The notes under the pieces were generated by a model, which ran no database searches, was not told the DNA's origin, and was given only the letters and a program-made list of their open reading frames with translations. The position numbers and the translations under genes are program-made. A stretch of 64,000 nt of DNA from assembly GCA_001692895.1 (NCBI GenBank), contig KV748236.1:434241-498240 (forward strand), written 5' to 3'. Origin of the DNA: Cenococcum geophilum 1.58. Its lineage: Eukaryota > Ascomycota > Dothideomycetes > Gloniales > Gloniaceae. Positions within the stretch are counted from its first letter, which is position 1. Each line of letters starts with the position of its first letter. Shown here in pieces: positions 25,412-36,000 of the stretch.

Positions 25412-25588
25412 TGTCTGTACGAGTAGAGGTTACGTAGTTATGTCTCTGATTAGTCATCCTTACGGTGACTTATCAGCCCCCTATTTAGGCACCGCGATCC
25501 TTATAATCCTCTATAAAAGAACACAAAAGAAATCAAAAACCAGTTACCTTATATTGCAATTGCAGTACCCCCCCGGGTAATACCGATA
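25412..25588 (+). repeat. 5' LTR of the gag-only element
   Basis: This is a direct repeat of 27280-27455, starting TGTCTGTACGAG and ending in a C-rich GTACCCCCCC..ATACC tail. Confidence 0.88.
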
Positions 25589-25640
25589 CTAATTAGTAAT
25601 ATCACAGATCAGCCAGGTGTTATTACAAAGAGAGACACTA

Positions 25641-25919
25641 CGCGATCGCTCCTACCAAGGCCCGTTAACCACGTTATGTTTGCTAAGGAGAACCCTTCCT
25701 GTATAGGCCCTGGGAACTTAAAGAACCGACTCCTACTAAGGCTTCGTTCAGTTCGCGTTTATTACGCAAAAACCAACCATAAGAGATAACACGCGATCAC
25801 TCCTACTAAGGCCCGTCGATCACGTCGCGTTTACTAAGGAGAACCCTTCCTATATAGGCCCTAGGAACTCAAAGAACTAACTCCTACTAAGGCTTTATCC
25901 AGTTCGCGTCTATTACGCA
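25641..25919 (+). repeat. Two ~129 bp direct repeats in the gag-only leader
   Basis: Units lie at 25641-25769 and 25792-25919. Both run from CGCGATCRCTCCTAC to TTCGCGTYTATTACGCA with small differences. They are in the untranslated leader between the 5' LTR and gag. Confidence 0.85.
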
Positions 25920-25982
25920 TATTAATACCTAGTACAACCTCTTTACTAAGCGCCAGTACACCTAGCAGCGTCAGCAGCACCC

Positions 25983-26063
25983 CTACCTACACCCCTACCT
26001 ACACTACGACCTATACTACGACCTACACTACGACCTATACCACGACCTACACCACGATCTACG
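25983..26063 (+). repeat. 12 bp tandem repeat (CTACACTACGAC type)
   Basis: About six to seven units of the pattern ACCTAYACYACG precede the gag-like region. If translated in frame with gag they give a Thr/Pro-rich stretch. Confidence 0.8.
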
Positions 26064-26069
26064 CCAGTT

Positions 26070-26810
26070 ATTATATCCGATATAGGAACTTAACGTCTAA
26101 ACTAGGCCAACGGAATTACCCTAACCAATAAGACTACCGCAGAAGACGTTACTAACTATATTAACTTTAAAATCAATAAGTATACTAAGTACAACTTTAA
26201 GGATAAAAGCTTATGGGAATTATACTAAGAGGACTTTAACAATTTTGAGGTATAAACATTTAAGGACGCTGATAGGTCTGCACTTAAGGCACTTAAACAA
26301 CTACTCTAACGTAATGGAGTATGGGTCTTTAACGAGAGCAAGTTAGCACCATAAGCACTATACGACGTCGCTTACGAGGACGACCGTACGGAATAGTCAG
26401 ATAAAGAAATTAAGCTATTCATTGATACTAAAGGACCTTTTAATTTATATGCCATCAACCGCCGTCTCAAATTACGTCTATTAATTCTAATGTCGTCTGC
26501 CACCCCAGCTTTAGCTATCTTAAACGACCTTCCTATAGCTAAGCTCCCCTTGCCTATAAACATTACGGCTCTACCTACGAACGTCACTGCCCCGCCTATA
26601 AACGTCATAGCTCCGCCTATAAACGTCGCGGCTCCGCCTATAAACGTCACAGCTCCGCCTATAAACGTCGCGGCTCCGCCTATAAACGTTATAGCTCTGC
26701 CTATAAACATCACGGCCCCCTCTGCGAACGTCACGGCTCTCTCTATAAACGTTACGGTTCCCTTAATAAATATTATAGCTCCCTCTACAAATACCCCTAT
26801 AACGCCTTAA
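26070..26810 (+). pseudogene. gag-like reading frame of the gag-only element
   Basis: The plus strand gives TTAEDVTNYINFKINKY..NFKDKSLWELY.EDFNNFEV, then TFKDADRSALKALKQLL, then FIDTKGPFNLYAINRRLK, a Copia-type gag layout. Its tail (26552-26780) is about eleven 21 bp units encoding a 7-residue repeat of the type PPINVTA. Five or six stop codons at former Gln/Trp sites break the N-terminal part; the repeat tail is open. No zinc knuckle is seen. The family call is by general resemblance. Confidence 0.6.
26552..26780 (+). repeat. 21 bp tandem repeat in gag tail
   Basis: About eleven units of the type CCTATAAACGTCACAGCTCCG. The unit is a multiple of three, so it is open on both strands and produces mirror open frames (TFIGGAV repeats on the minus strand). 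Confidence 0.9.
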
Positions 26811-27071
26811 CCACCTATTGCATCTATACCCTAGTAAGCTGCACTAACTACTACTTAACAGCAGCACTACCCTTAAATACCCATTGCACTTGTACCCTAG
26901 CAATAGTATAATTTTTAGCAGCCTGCCTAGCAGTAGTAGTACAACCCTTTGCAACCTGGCCAACAACAGTAACTAGACCTAGGAGGAGGAGGAACAACCT
27001 AGATACTTAGACACCTTAGTAATACCTTATACGCGCCTACCTGTCTCCACCGCAATATCCGAATGTTNACG

Positions 27072-27190
27072 ATATNNGCAATATCCGCAATATCCGTAGC
27101 GATATCCGCAATATCCGTAGCGATATCCGCAATATCCGTAACGATATCCGCAACGTCTGCAATATCCGTAATATTCGTAATACCTAAGAC
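27072..27190 (+). repeat. 21 bp tandem repeat (GATATCCGCAATATCCGTAGC)
   Basis: This is a second, unrelated 21 bp array near the 3' LTR of the gag-only element, about five units, with N bases at its left edge (27067-27077) where assembly was uncertain. Confidence 0.85.
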
Positions 27191-27279
27191 ATTCGCGATT
27201 ACTGCCCTGAGCACCTGTTAACCTATATACTTCTCCTTTATACTTTCTTACCTTCTTTCCTTTTTATAAATGTCGCCAG

Positions 27280-27455
27280 TGTCTATACGAGTAGAGGTTA
27301 CGTAGTCATGTCTCTGATTAGTCATCCTTACGGTGACTTATTAGCCCCCTATTTAGGCACCGCGATCCTTATAATCCTCTGCGAAAGAACACAAATGAAT
27401 TAAGAACCAGAACTACTATATTGCAATTGCAGTACCCCCCTAGGTGATACCCACA
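27280..27455 (+). repeat. 3' LTR of the gag-only element
   Basis: This is a 176 bp direct repeat of 25412-25588, ending TAGGTGATACCCACA before ATATA. Confidence 0.88.
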
Positions 27456-27465
27456 ATATATTTTA

Positions 27466-27861
27466 TTACTTATTTAGTAATATTAGTTATCTAATAGCCT
27501 AACAAAAAGTATAAAAACTACACCTTAATATCTTAATAACGGCTTAATAATAAATTCCAAAAATTTATAATTGGCCTTTTATACCTATATTAAGACTTTT
27601 AATAAAGTTCTAGTATAATAAGCCTGGCCATTATTAAAATATTAGGTTTTAGCCCCTAATTTTAAGCTAAATTGCGATATTTTTAGAGCTACTTAATAGA
27701 TTTTTTTAAAAATCTAATAAGAGGTTTAAAATAAGTATAAAAGGCTAATTATAAAATTTCGGAATTTATTATTAAGCCGTTATCGAGATATCAAGGTGCA
27801 GTTTTTCTACTTTTTAGTGGTTTTTGGGGCTATTAGATGACTAATATTACCAGATAAGTAA
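27466..27861. mobile_element. Fold-back MITE 1 (396 bp)
   Basis: Long inverted arms (about 27466-27605 and 27725-27861) begin TTACTTATYTRGTAATATTAG and are flanked by TA (27464-27465 and 27862-27863). The arms differ mostly by C/T and A/G, as expected from RIP. There is no coding potential. A TA target points to Tc1/mariner mobilisation. Confidence 0.8.
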
Positions 27862-27863
27862 TA

Positions 27864-28288
27864 ACGTAGTTCCCTAGTAAGCTGGCCACCCTAGCGAGCT
27901 GGCCACCTTAAAAACTCACCAAAAATTAGAGATTTTATACTTTAATATCTTAACAACTACTTAATAATAAATTCTAATAATTTAGATTTAGACTTTTATA
28001 TACGCTCTGTAGCTTCTATTGGAGTTATATAGTAATTGGTTAAGTGGTTTTTAAAATATAGTAATTTAGCTTTATTTTGGCTCCTAAATTATAATATCTT
28101 AAAAACCACTTAACTAATTATTATATGACTTTAATAGAAGCTGCAGAGCGTATATAAAAGTCTAAATCTAAATTATTAGAATTTATTATTAAGTGGCTGT
28201 TAAGATATTAAAGTATGAAATCTCTAATTTTTGGTGAGTTTTTAAGGTGCCAGCTCGCTAGGGTGGCCAGCTTACTAGGGAACTACGT
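27864..28288. mobile_element. Fold-back MITE 2 (425 bp), near-perfect palindrome
   Basis: The ends are ACGTAGTTCCCTAGTAAGC and its reverse complement, flanked by TA (27862-27863 and 28289-28290). The arms (about 27864-28069 and 28084-28288) pair almost throughout, leaving a loop of about 14 nt. It directly abuts MITE 1, and the single TA between them serves both. There is no coding potential. Confidence 0.85.
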
Positions 28289-28290
28289 TA

Positions 28291-28830
28291 AAACACGTTA
28301 ATAGTAACCGCTTATTAATAACCCGGTATCTGTATTTACTAGTAAGCTTACTATATATTATTAGGTAGAGATTATCCTAATTAATAGGAAAGATATAGCT
28401 ATAGTTCTAATTTATTAGAGGAGGCTCTTATAATACAGAATCTTAATCGCCTAATTCGGTATCATTAATTAAAAGGGGGGAGGAAGTAGTTAATCTATAA
28501 ACCCTACGCGGTACTAAAGGAGTTAAATAATACGTAGATTGTAAATTAAATAAGGAAGAAGTAGAGAAGAAAATAGATAAAAAAGCTCTACTGCCTAGCT
28601 AACGCGTGAAATGCAATATACGCTACATTTTATATAGGTAATAAAATAGTAAGCTTTAGCAGGGGTTTTGGCGCGCAATGGAGATATTAGGGAAAATGCT
28701 TTATTTACTATGGCTAAGAAAGAGATTCCTATGGATTTCCTATTGCTTGGCGTATAATTAACTAACCAGGTTATCCGAATATCCTTAACTTCTACCAAAG
28801 CTTTAACTTACCACTAAATCTTACCGCCAA
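28291..28830. other. AT-rich remnant at the edge of the left transposon block
   Basis: There is no supported gene here. Short open frames exist (for example 28595-28798 minus), but I recognise no domain. Composition changes to gene-island values at about 28,830, which I take as the block boundary. Confidence 0.5.
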
Positions 28831-29069
28831 GACAGCGAGCTGTCAGCTAGCTGCAGTCTTATAGCTGACTGCTTACATTAGCAGCCTCTTGGCAGCGAAG
28901 CTGACAGCGTCGCTGACTCTTGGACACACTGCTCGAAGCCCATCCTAAGTGCTGACACGATCTCATACTAAATCCCATGATGAATGAGTGTATATGCTTT
29001 TCCCGCGCAACTAGCTTACAACCATAGCAGACAAAGTCGTCACACATGCCGAGCCGAGAGCAGAACGGC

Positions 29070-30224
29070 TCACCTCTTCCACGCACCCATAGGTGCGGCC
29101 TTGATATCCCGCTTCAGCGTCACACCCGGCAGCGCGCTCGTGCAGTCAGTCAGGCTGCTTATCCCGCCTGGCACACCGAGAGTCGCCATTTTCACCATAC
29201 TGCAAGCCCTGTTAGCATACACACCCACACCAACACATGTTAAACTAGAAGATTCATATAGCTCCTCCAAATTAAGGGAGAAAAAAACCACACTCACGCA
29301 GGCACAAACGCGTCATCCCATCCCTTCTGATTCGCCACAAAGCTCTGGAACACCGGCTTGACTTCCTCCTGCGCCGCGAGGTTCTTATCGCTCTCAAACG
29401 TAAACGGCGCCGTACCCGTCAGCGTCTGCCCATAATACGCGACGTCCCAAATGCCAGGCGTGCTGTCCTGCGACTCACCAGCCTTGGACTGATCCACGAA
29501 AGACTGCGTTGATGTGCTGTGCGCGCCTATCAGCGCCGCCAGGTCCGTCGCCGTGAACTCCTTCTTCTTGAACATCGCCAGCAGCGAGTCTCCCGACCCG
29601 TTGACTGGCGGCAGTTGCCCTGCAGGGGCAGCGGTGCTGTTGTCATTGCGGCCAACGTAGGCGGGCACGGCAGGGCCAAGCGGGCAGGTGCGGATGGCGT
29701 GGGCTAGGAGGCGTGAGTACTTTAAAGGTCAGGGGTAGGCAGGAGAAGGGAATGCGCGTACCGCCAGCAAACTGTATCAAGTCTGCCATGCCGACATCAT
29801 GCTCCGCTTGTATTTTGGTGAGTTCGGAGCAGATGTCGGCCATTCCTGCGTCTTCAGGCCTGGAGAATTCGCCTGCGAGGATCAGAGAGCCATCGCAGCC
29901 ATTATTGAAGCAGTCGTGGAACGCTGCTCTGATGGCTTGGCTGTAGCAGAGTTAGAATGTGGTTATAGCAGAGATGGTCTGGGCGCACCGTGCGAGGTTG
30001 TTACATTGTCCACTCGTGAGGAATAGATCAGTGAGGTTGCTGGAGATAGTAGACCAAACGGCTGGGCACGAGGCGCGGGGAGATAGCGTTTCTGATATCG
30101 AACGCTTGATGTTGGAGAAAGACGGTATGTGGAGATCACGGGTCAATACAGAGGCGTCTGGTAATCGGAAGGCTTGCGCGATCCCTGATGCGGCCAGGAA
30201 ATAGACAGCTGCTGAGGCATACAT
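29070..30224 (-). CDS. Secreted plant-type heme peroxidase (class II-like), four exons, 316 aa
   Basis: Exons are 29989-30224, 29762-29940, 29298-29703 and 29070-29199. Introns of 48, 58 and 98 nt have GT..AG ends and branch sites such as TTCTAAC and GCTAAC; the phases match and the joined frame is open. The start at 30224 is the only ATG in frame and has A at -3. Residues 1-18 form a signal peptide (MYASAAVYFLAASGIAQA). The distal motif is RAAFHDC (Arg83, His87); NGCDGS (93-97) supplies calcium ligands; the proximal motif is AALIGAHST with His200. The pattern STPGIWDVAYYG fits fungal class II-like peroxidases of ascomycetes, which use H2O2 to oxidise phenolics or lignin-like substrates outside the cell. 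Mn-binding or surface-Trp residues could not be assigned, so the substrate is open. The last acceptor could lie 9 nt upstream. Family members are usually slightly longer (about 340 aa or more). Confidence 0.88.
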
Positions 30225-30854
30225 TATCGTGGCCGGGAAGAAAGTGAATATACGAAACAGCAACAGGTGGGACCCAGGGTATGAGAACTAAAAGAGCAAG
30301 ATATGGAAAACACTCTACCACATAAATTCCAGCTCAACTTGGGATGGTGCCTTACGTCTTTATACAGCTTGTACGAGCTCCAGTGCCCCCCCTGTGTGCG
30401 CGAGCAACGCACACAGCAATTTCGGTAATCACTAGCCAAGTACAATATCCAGCGTAGATACTGTATGCTTGCCAAAAGAACTGTGCACCCGCAAGAAAGG
30501 CAGGGCCTTTAATTTTTAAGGTCGATGATAATCATGCACCGCCTAAATGATACGCATACACCCCCTAATTAATATACATACACCTCCCTAAAATAGGCCT
30601 AGATCCTTCTACTTTAGGTTTAAAAACTGCATGAATTTAGCCTTACAGCTGGTTCTATAAAATATAAATCACATTAATACTCAACTCGTCGCGAGCTATT
30701 AGCATTTAAGTAAAATATCGCATATGCCAGGCGTGGGCGGGGGCGTGGGCGCTGGCTAGAGAAAGCAGATCTTCCGGTCAGCTACATTCCTTCCGATCCT
30801 ACAAACCATCACGAGAGGCAATGATCAGACTCACGGGGTCTTCTACGGGAAAGC
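30225..30854. other. Peroxidase upstream region, no gene seen
   Basis: I see no supported coding region in these 630 bp. The part next to 30224 must hold the peroxidase promoter and 5' UTR. An AT-rich patch (30510-30720) contains TA-rich strings like those of the RIP blocks, so a small decayed repeat may sit here. Confidence 0.5.
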
Positions 30855-31569
30855 ATGACTCGCACAGTGTTGCGAAAGGCTACCAGAAAATGCTGCATCT
30901 GCACCGCCATGGGAGCAGAATACCGGCATTGGGGAGTTTGGAAGACAATAGTCGACCGTTACCCAACATCGAAATGCTTCAGCCAGCCAGCACCAATAAA
31001 GCGAGAAAAGCCAGAGACAATAGGGAATATCGAATCAGCAATGGCGCAGGAAACTTCCAAAGACCTTCAAGAATCATAGGCTAGTAGAATAGAGATTCTG
31101 TAGCTATCTAAGAATAAGACTATTTACGATCTAGAAATCGGATTGAAGAAAGCGGCGCGTTTTGAGAATATCCGAAGTAATACAGACCCATTATTAAAGC
31201 AAAATGGCAAGCTGGATATAGAAGCTAAGAGCAGGGTAAGCCATGCGCGAAGAGATACTAGACAAGGGGAGACCTCTACGGGTGCCTGAAGTCAGAATCA
31301 GGGGTCTATACCGTGCTTTCAGGGGCAGCTGCAAGCCACAATTCAACCTGAAATTTCATCTTGGCCTTTCGCGCCCTGAACCAGGGTTCTTTCGTTGGGA
31401 TGGATACTGCATCCACCCGACCCCGTGGAGAAATGATGCAAGGCACGCCTAAGACCGTCTGTCGGAAGCTCTGGAAGCAGAGGAAGTAGCAGGGCCATTA
31501 GCTGCCTACATCATGAAACGGTTGTCGTATTTTGTAGAAGACCTCTATGGTCACAGAAAATCTTTCTAG
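30855..31569 (+). pseudogene. Possible decayed protein gene, family unknown
   Basis: A run of protein-like but broken frames lies on the plus strand. From ATG 30855 a 74-codon frame (MTRTVLRKATRKCCICTAMG) continues past one stop as KNKTIYDLEIGLKKAARFEN. After a frame change the frame MREEILDKGRPLRVPEVR (from 31243) continues past one TAA as LSEALEAEEVAGPLAAYIMK up to 31569. I do not recognise the family. It could be chance, since each piece is short. Confidence 0.25.
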
Positions 31570-33043
31570 TGATTTGGAGATGTAACAGAGCGCAGAACAC
31601 GTATTAGGATTGTATGAGAAAAGGCGTACCTGAACGCATTCCTCATATGGCTGATCAGTGGAGAACCGTCATCTGTCTAGCTCAGCGCTGTTGTAGAACG
31701 AAAAAAGCCACGGCTTGCGAGTCGCTTCCCGACAGCTACTTCGGCTTTCCGTCCTCGCTTTAAGGTCTGTGTAGCATGAACGTCGATTTTGAGAAAAGGA
31801 GGCTTACTGGTCGGATGTCCTTTTGGAGACCCGACTGCCCCTGGGCGCAAATCCAATATTGACGTGCAGATCACTGCGGAGGCGGCGCTTTAATATCCGG
31901 GTTCGGAAACGTGGATGCATCTTAACGCAGCTCTAAGAATCAAGTTTTTCACCGCTTGAGAATTCTTTGAGTGCGCAGTTTTGCGTGCAAAGAATATCTA
32001 GAGGCTGTGAGATAAGGTATTGATGGTTCCACGAGATCGTGCAGCACGCTGAATGTACAACGTAAATTTACAGAGATTGGATAAAAGCTTGTGCATGTCT
32101 GATTGCTCTTCAAGGCCTACTTGGACAAATAAGTAGGGGGCTCTATTATCATAATTCTTCTAGCCAATCGCGATAATTTGAGAGGTATTAAGAGGTATTC
32201 CTGAAAGCAGGACCCTGAATTTCACATTCAACAGCACCAATAACCAAACTTGAGAATGATGCTTAGATACTGCTCGTGTCGAATGTCAGGGACTTGCAGT
32301 CTTGCAGTCCTTCCTATTCAGAGCCTTTTTTTCGCAAAAATGCCTTGATACCAGCTTATAAATTCCAATTATCTCGGCTACACAGACTTAGCATCGTGAA
32401 AACCAGACCCTAGTGTTGCACCTCGCCGAACATCGCCAGACTGAGCAACAGAATCACCCATGTCCCCGGTATACCAACTGTTGATCTCGGAGAACAATCG
32501 GCAGTGGAAATAGCCTGATTGCAGCTGCGAGAGCGGGAGAGGAAACAATTCTTGAATGGAACCTTAGCTGCTGAAATCGACTTCAACTGCAAGATAGCCT
32601 ACGCCTCTTTACCCCACCAAGACGAGCTTCTGCATAGAGCGATAACAAGCAAAGGATGTCGAGCGAATATGAGAATAAAGCAAGTTTTAGTATTTCCGCA
32701 GGCAATCTTTAACCTGCTTATATAGTCACCGCATGTTCAAAAATTCCTTATTGTCAACCGATCCTCCACCTCCCACCCTTATACCCCAAACAACCAAAGC
32801 GCCTTCCCCAAAGCTCTAAGACGGCATTTCTCCCTTAAGGCATGAAGCACCAAAATGCCATACAAGCATAAAGAATTATGCCCACCAAGAATAAGATCCG
32901 ATGCCGGAAACTATATGCTAGGGCGTACAACTGTGCAATGCGTAATGTACAGACCGCGAATTATCGAAATGCAAGGAACGAGAATAGCACAGAATTTCGT
33001 TAGGTATAATGCCGCCAAAATCATCGACAAGAACGCAGGATCT
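31570..33043. other. Intergenic region, no gene seen
   Basis: Only short unrelated open frames occur, with no recognisable domain. The right end must contain the 3' UTR of the DUF1765 gene. No RNA gene or repeat was recognised. Confidence 0.5.
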
Positions 33044-36000
33044 CTATCCAGGTCGTCGGAATGCTTCAACACCAAGCGTCGGCGTTTCAACCCATTTATT
33101 AGAAGGTACGCCTTCGTTCTTCCGCCGCTCAAAGAAGTTCTGGCATTCGTGCACAATAATGGCCCATTCTGCAAGCGCGCGACCTGCATATCTGCTTGAA
33201 TTTGCAGCCGCTCCTTTGGGCTTCGCGCTTCCAAGAGAGGACAGGTTAATTCCATGAGCCTGAAAGAGCGTTTGCGCTGGTAGAGGTAGTCGTGGTGGGT
33301 ACACGCGCATGTTGCCTGGTGTTTGGAAGCGCTTATCAACCCATTCTAGGGAAAAACGGAAGCAGTAACTGCGGTGCGAGACTAACTGGGGGCGTTCTTG
33401 CGAGGGAGGATTCTTCTCGTTCGGGGGTGTTGTGGTTGAGCCTCTTTCTTGAGAAGATGGGGAAGGCTTAGAGAGCTCCTTTGATGGAGGCCCAGGACTT
33501 CGTGATTTCGAACGCGACTTTGGAGTGCTGATAAGAGTTCTCAGCAAACTCCATCTTCTTTTACTGTTATCTTCTTCGTTTTGCCCAAAGTCCGAAGAAT
33601 CGGTCGACTGTGCAGATACTGGTCGTGGCTCGGCTTCAGGAATTGCGCCTAAGGATGAGAGTCTCTTGGAAGACGCTGACTGAACTACTCCATCGAAAGA
33701 GAGAAATGGGCCTCCACTTCCAATAATGGGGTTGTCCGTGCGTATAATGAGTAGTCGACGGCCCGGTGCTGGGTTGCACGGCGCAGTAGATGGAGGCAAA
33801 CCTTCCTTTCGCTCAGCTTCCTCTCGTAACCAAAGATAATGGGCCCAAACAGAGCGCAATCTATCGCTCAGTCTCCGCAATATTTCTCTGTCCGGTCTAT
33901 TAGCGAGTGGAAGTGCAGATTAAGTAAGTGACTTACATATCACTATCAGTTTCTTCTCCATCATGCCGCGCAATCCGCCAGCACAACAAACGCATGAAAT
34001 ACGCTCGGACCATCGGGCACCAATGATTGAACCGGCTCTCAAAAAACTCTGGTTCTAGCAAGAAATCAAGACACAACTCGGCTTTGCGGCTCTCATTACC
34101 GACTACCGTGGTCCAGACACTATACAAAAAGGCATATAATTTGATCTCCGTAGTTGTGTTTTGACTAGCTGCCATCTGCTTGCACACAGATAGCCAGAAA
34201 GGCCAATCAAGGGCTGATTTCTGAATGGACGTGATCTGTTCGTATCGAACCAAAATAACAAAGGCCTCTTCTAAGAAATCGCAGAGGGTGTAACATGCAT
34301 TATTGTCGTAGATGGAAATTTTCCGAGCAGATGCCTTCAGTAAATGATCAAAAGCTTCTGCAAACATTTGTCGTGCCGTAACATAATTGGAGCTTCTCTC
34401 GGAAAAGAAATCTCGTATCAACATGATCAAACGATTCTCCGCCATCAGTCTGGTAGCATTAGTAGGTGGCAGTGGTATAGTCGAAGGTGAAGCATCCGGA
34501 TCGCTCAGGACGTCGTCAAACGTGATTAGTGCAGCTCCATTAGAGTGGTCTTCTTGCTGCAATGTAGTTGAATGGCGATTGATAGTGGCATCCAAGTTTG
34601 TCAAAATCTGAGAATGAACCATCACTAACCCAGGCACACAAATGCGTTCTGCACAAGTTGGTTCTGGTGGCAGGAAGTCTGTAGCGAGGATATGGTAGTG
34701 TTTGACAAATACGTAGAACAAATCGCTCTCAGTACCTGACCACCTTTTTACCCATGGCCCGTACCAATCCAGTTTCGCCGTTCCAAGCGGTAATGCAGAA
34801 GGTTTACGCAAGGACCGCACGGTTTTGGCCGGAGAATGGAACTTCAGTGCATGAAGGCAGGGAGGGAACGCGGGGAGGATTTGGTTAGAGACACTTTCCA
34901 TTCTGTCTTGTCTTGATATCCCTGATTCCTCAAGGACGCGTCTCATTGTGTCAAGAGATGGCTCCCATAATCGCACAAGTATATCAGCAACTCCAAGGCA
35001 GAAAAAGAACGAATAAGCACACGTCTTGCCACAGAAAGTCACAAGGCTAGCAGGTGCATTTCGCAGAGACATTTTGTCAACTACAAATGCCATCTGCGCG
35101 AGAAGGTTTTGAGTAAAGATATTTCGGACGTTGTGGTAGACCGACTCAGCCAGGAAGTCCGAGGCACCTGACGAAAGCGATGACGTGGAATTTGACGTTA
35201 ATGTAGGTACAGGTTCAGTCCTGTCTGCCAAGGGACAGAAGGGAGATGGCGAAAGTCTCCACTCCGGTCTTTCCATGATTCCAGCGATTCCTTCCAGTAT
35301 GGCCGGTCGATCAGTCCCGGATATGGATTGATTGTTCCTTCCAGCAAGAAGTTCCAACAGGCCAGTCCACCATCCATTCAGAATATTCGCTCGTCTATCC
35401 AAGTCTTCAGGGCGCAGCTTGTGGTTCGAGGGATGGGTTGCGTATGACCGTAGAAAAGGCAGCAGGGTAGTCCGGAGGACGTTGGCTTTCAAGGCAATAG
35501 ATTTAGCTTGAAATCTGCGGGTAATGTGTTTAGCCACAAAAAAATCAGTGTTGATATAGGAATGCTCACTTGCGAAGGTCACCGTCTAGTGCACGGAAAA
35601 CGTTCCAGAGTTCGTCCTTCTTTCTTAGTTCAGTCCTAATGCCCTTGAGTTTATCTGATGACAAATGTCTTGGAATAGGCGGAATCCGTTCAGAGGTGGG
35701 AGAGGGTGTCATGTAAGATAGCTTATCGGTGGAGAAAGACTTTGGTAAAGGTGGTAGAGCAGGGACCTTGGGGACCGGTGGAGTCAGATCTGCTGGGTTA
35801 GAACCTTTCAGTAAGGCACTGAGGGGTCTCTTGGGTTTTTTGGTCAAGACAGTCCCTTTTCTTGAGAGAGGCGAACCATCACGCTCATCGTTTGATCCTA
35901 TCTTTTCCGAATTGCTAGACAATGTGATTATCGACTTCCGACGGCCTGCGTCCGAGTTCTTGGTATCATTTGTAGGCCCTTCAGCCCCAGCTGATCTACT

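Larger units (their letters stand above)
25412..27455 (+). mobile_element. Non-autonomous LTR element carrying gag only
   Basis: LTRs of 177 and 176 bp (25412-25588 and 27280-27455) are bounded by the 5-bp duplication ATATA (25407-25411 and 27456-27460). The 1.7 kb interior holds a leader with two direct repeats, a gag-like region and several tandem repeats. No protease, integrase or reverse transcriptase motif is visible, and there is no room for them. It would need enzymes from another element. CTAATTAGT follows the left LTR, close to the CTGATNAGT seen after both Copia 5' LTRs. Confidence 0.85.

Noticed and set aside
26372..26810. Mirror open frames with TFIGGAV or PPINVTA repeats as two genes
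   Set aside because: A 21 bp tandem repeat is open on both strands by construction. Only the plus-strand frame continues from the gag-like region.
26552..27190. CRISPR-like array
   Set aside because: The units are head-to-tail 21 bp repeats without spacers, in a eukaryotic retroelement.
29519..30204. Several plus-strand frames over the peroxidase gene
   Set aside because: They are antisense to exons with clear heme peroxidase motifs and have no family resemblance.
32855..33339. Open frames on both strands at the 3' end of the DUF1765 gene
   Set aside because: They overlap the last exon in other frames and have no protein resemblance.
33933..35582. Separate 549-residue protein starting at 35582
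   Set aside because: Its first codon is GTG and lies in an intron. Splicing at 35569/35515 joins it in phase to the upstream exon of the DUF1765 gene.
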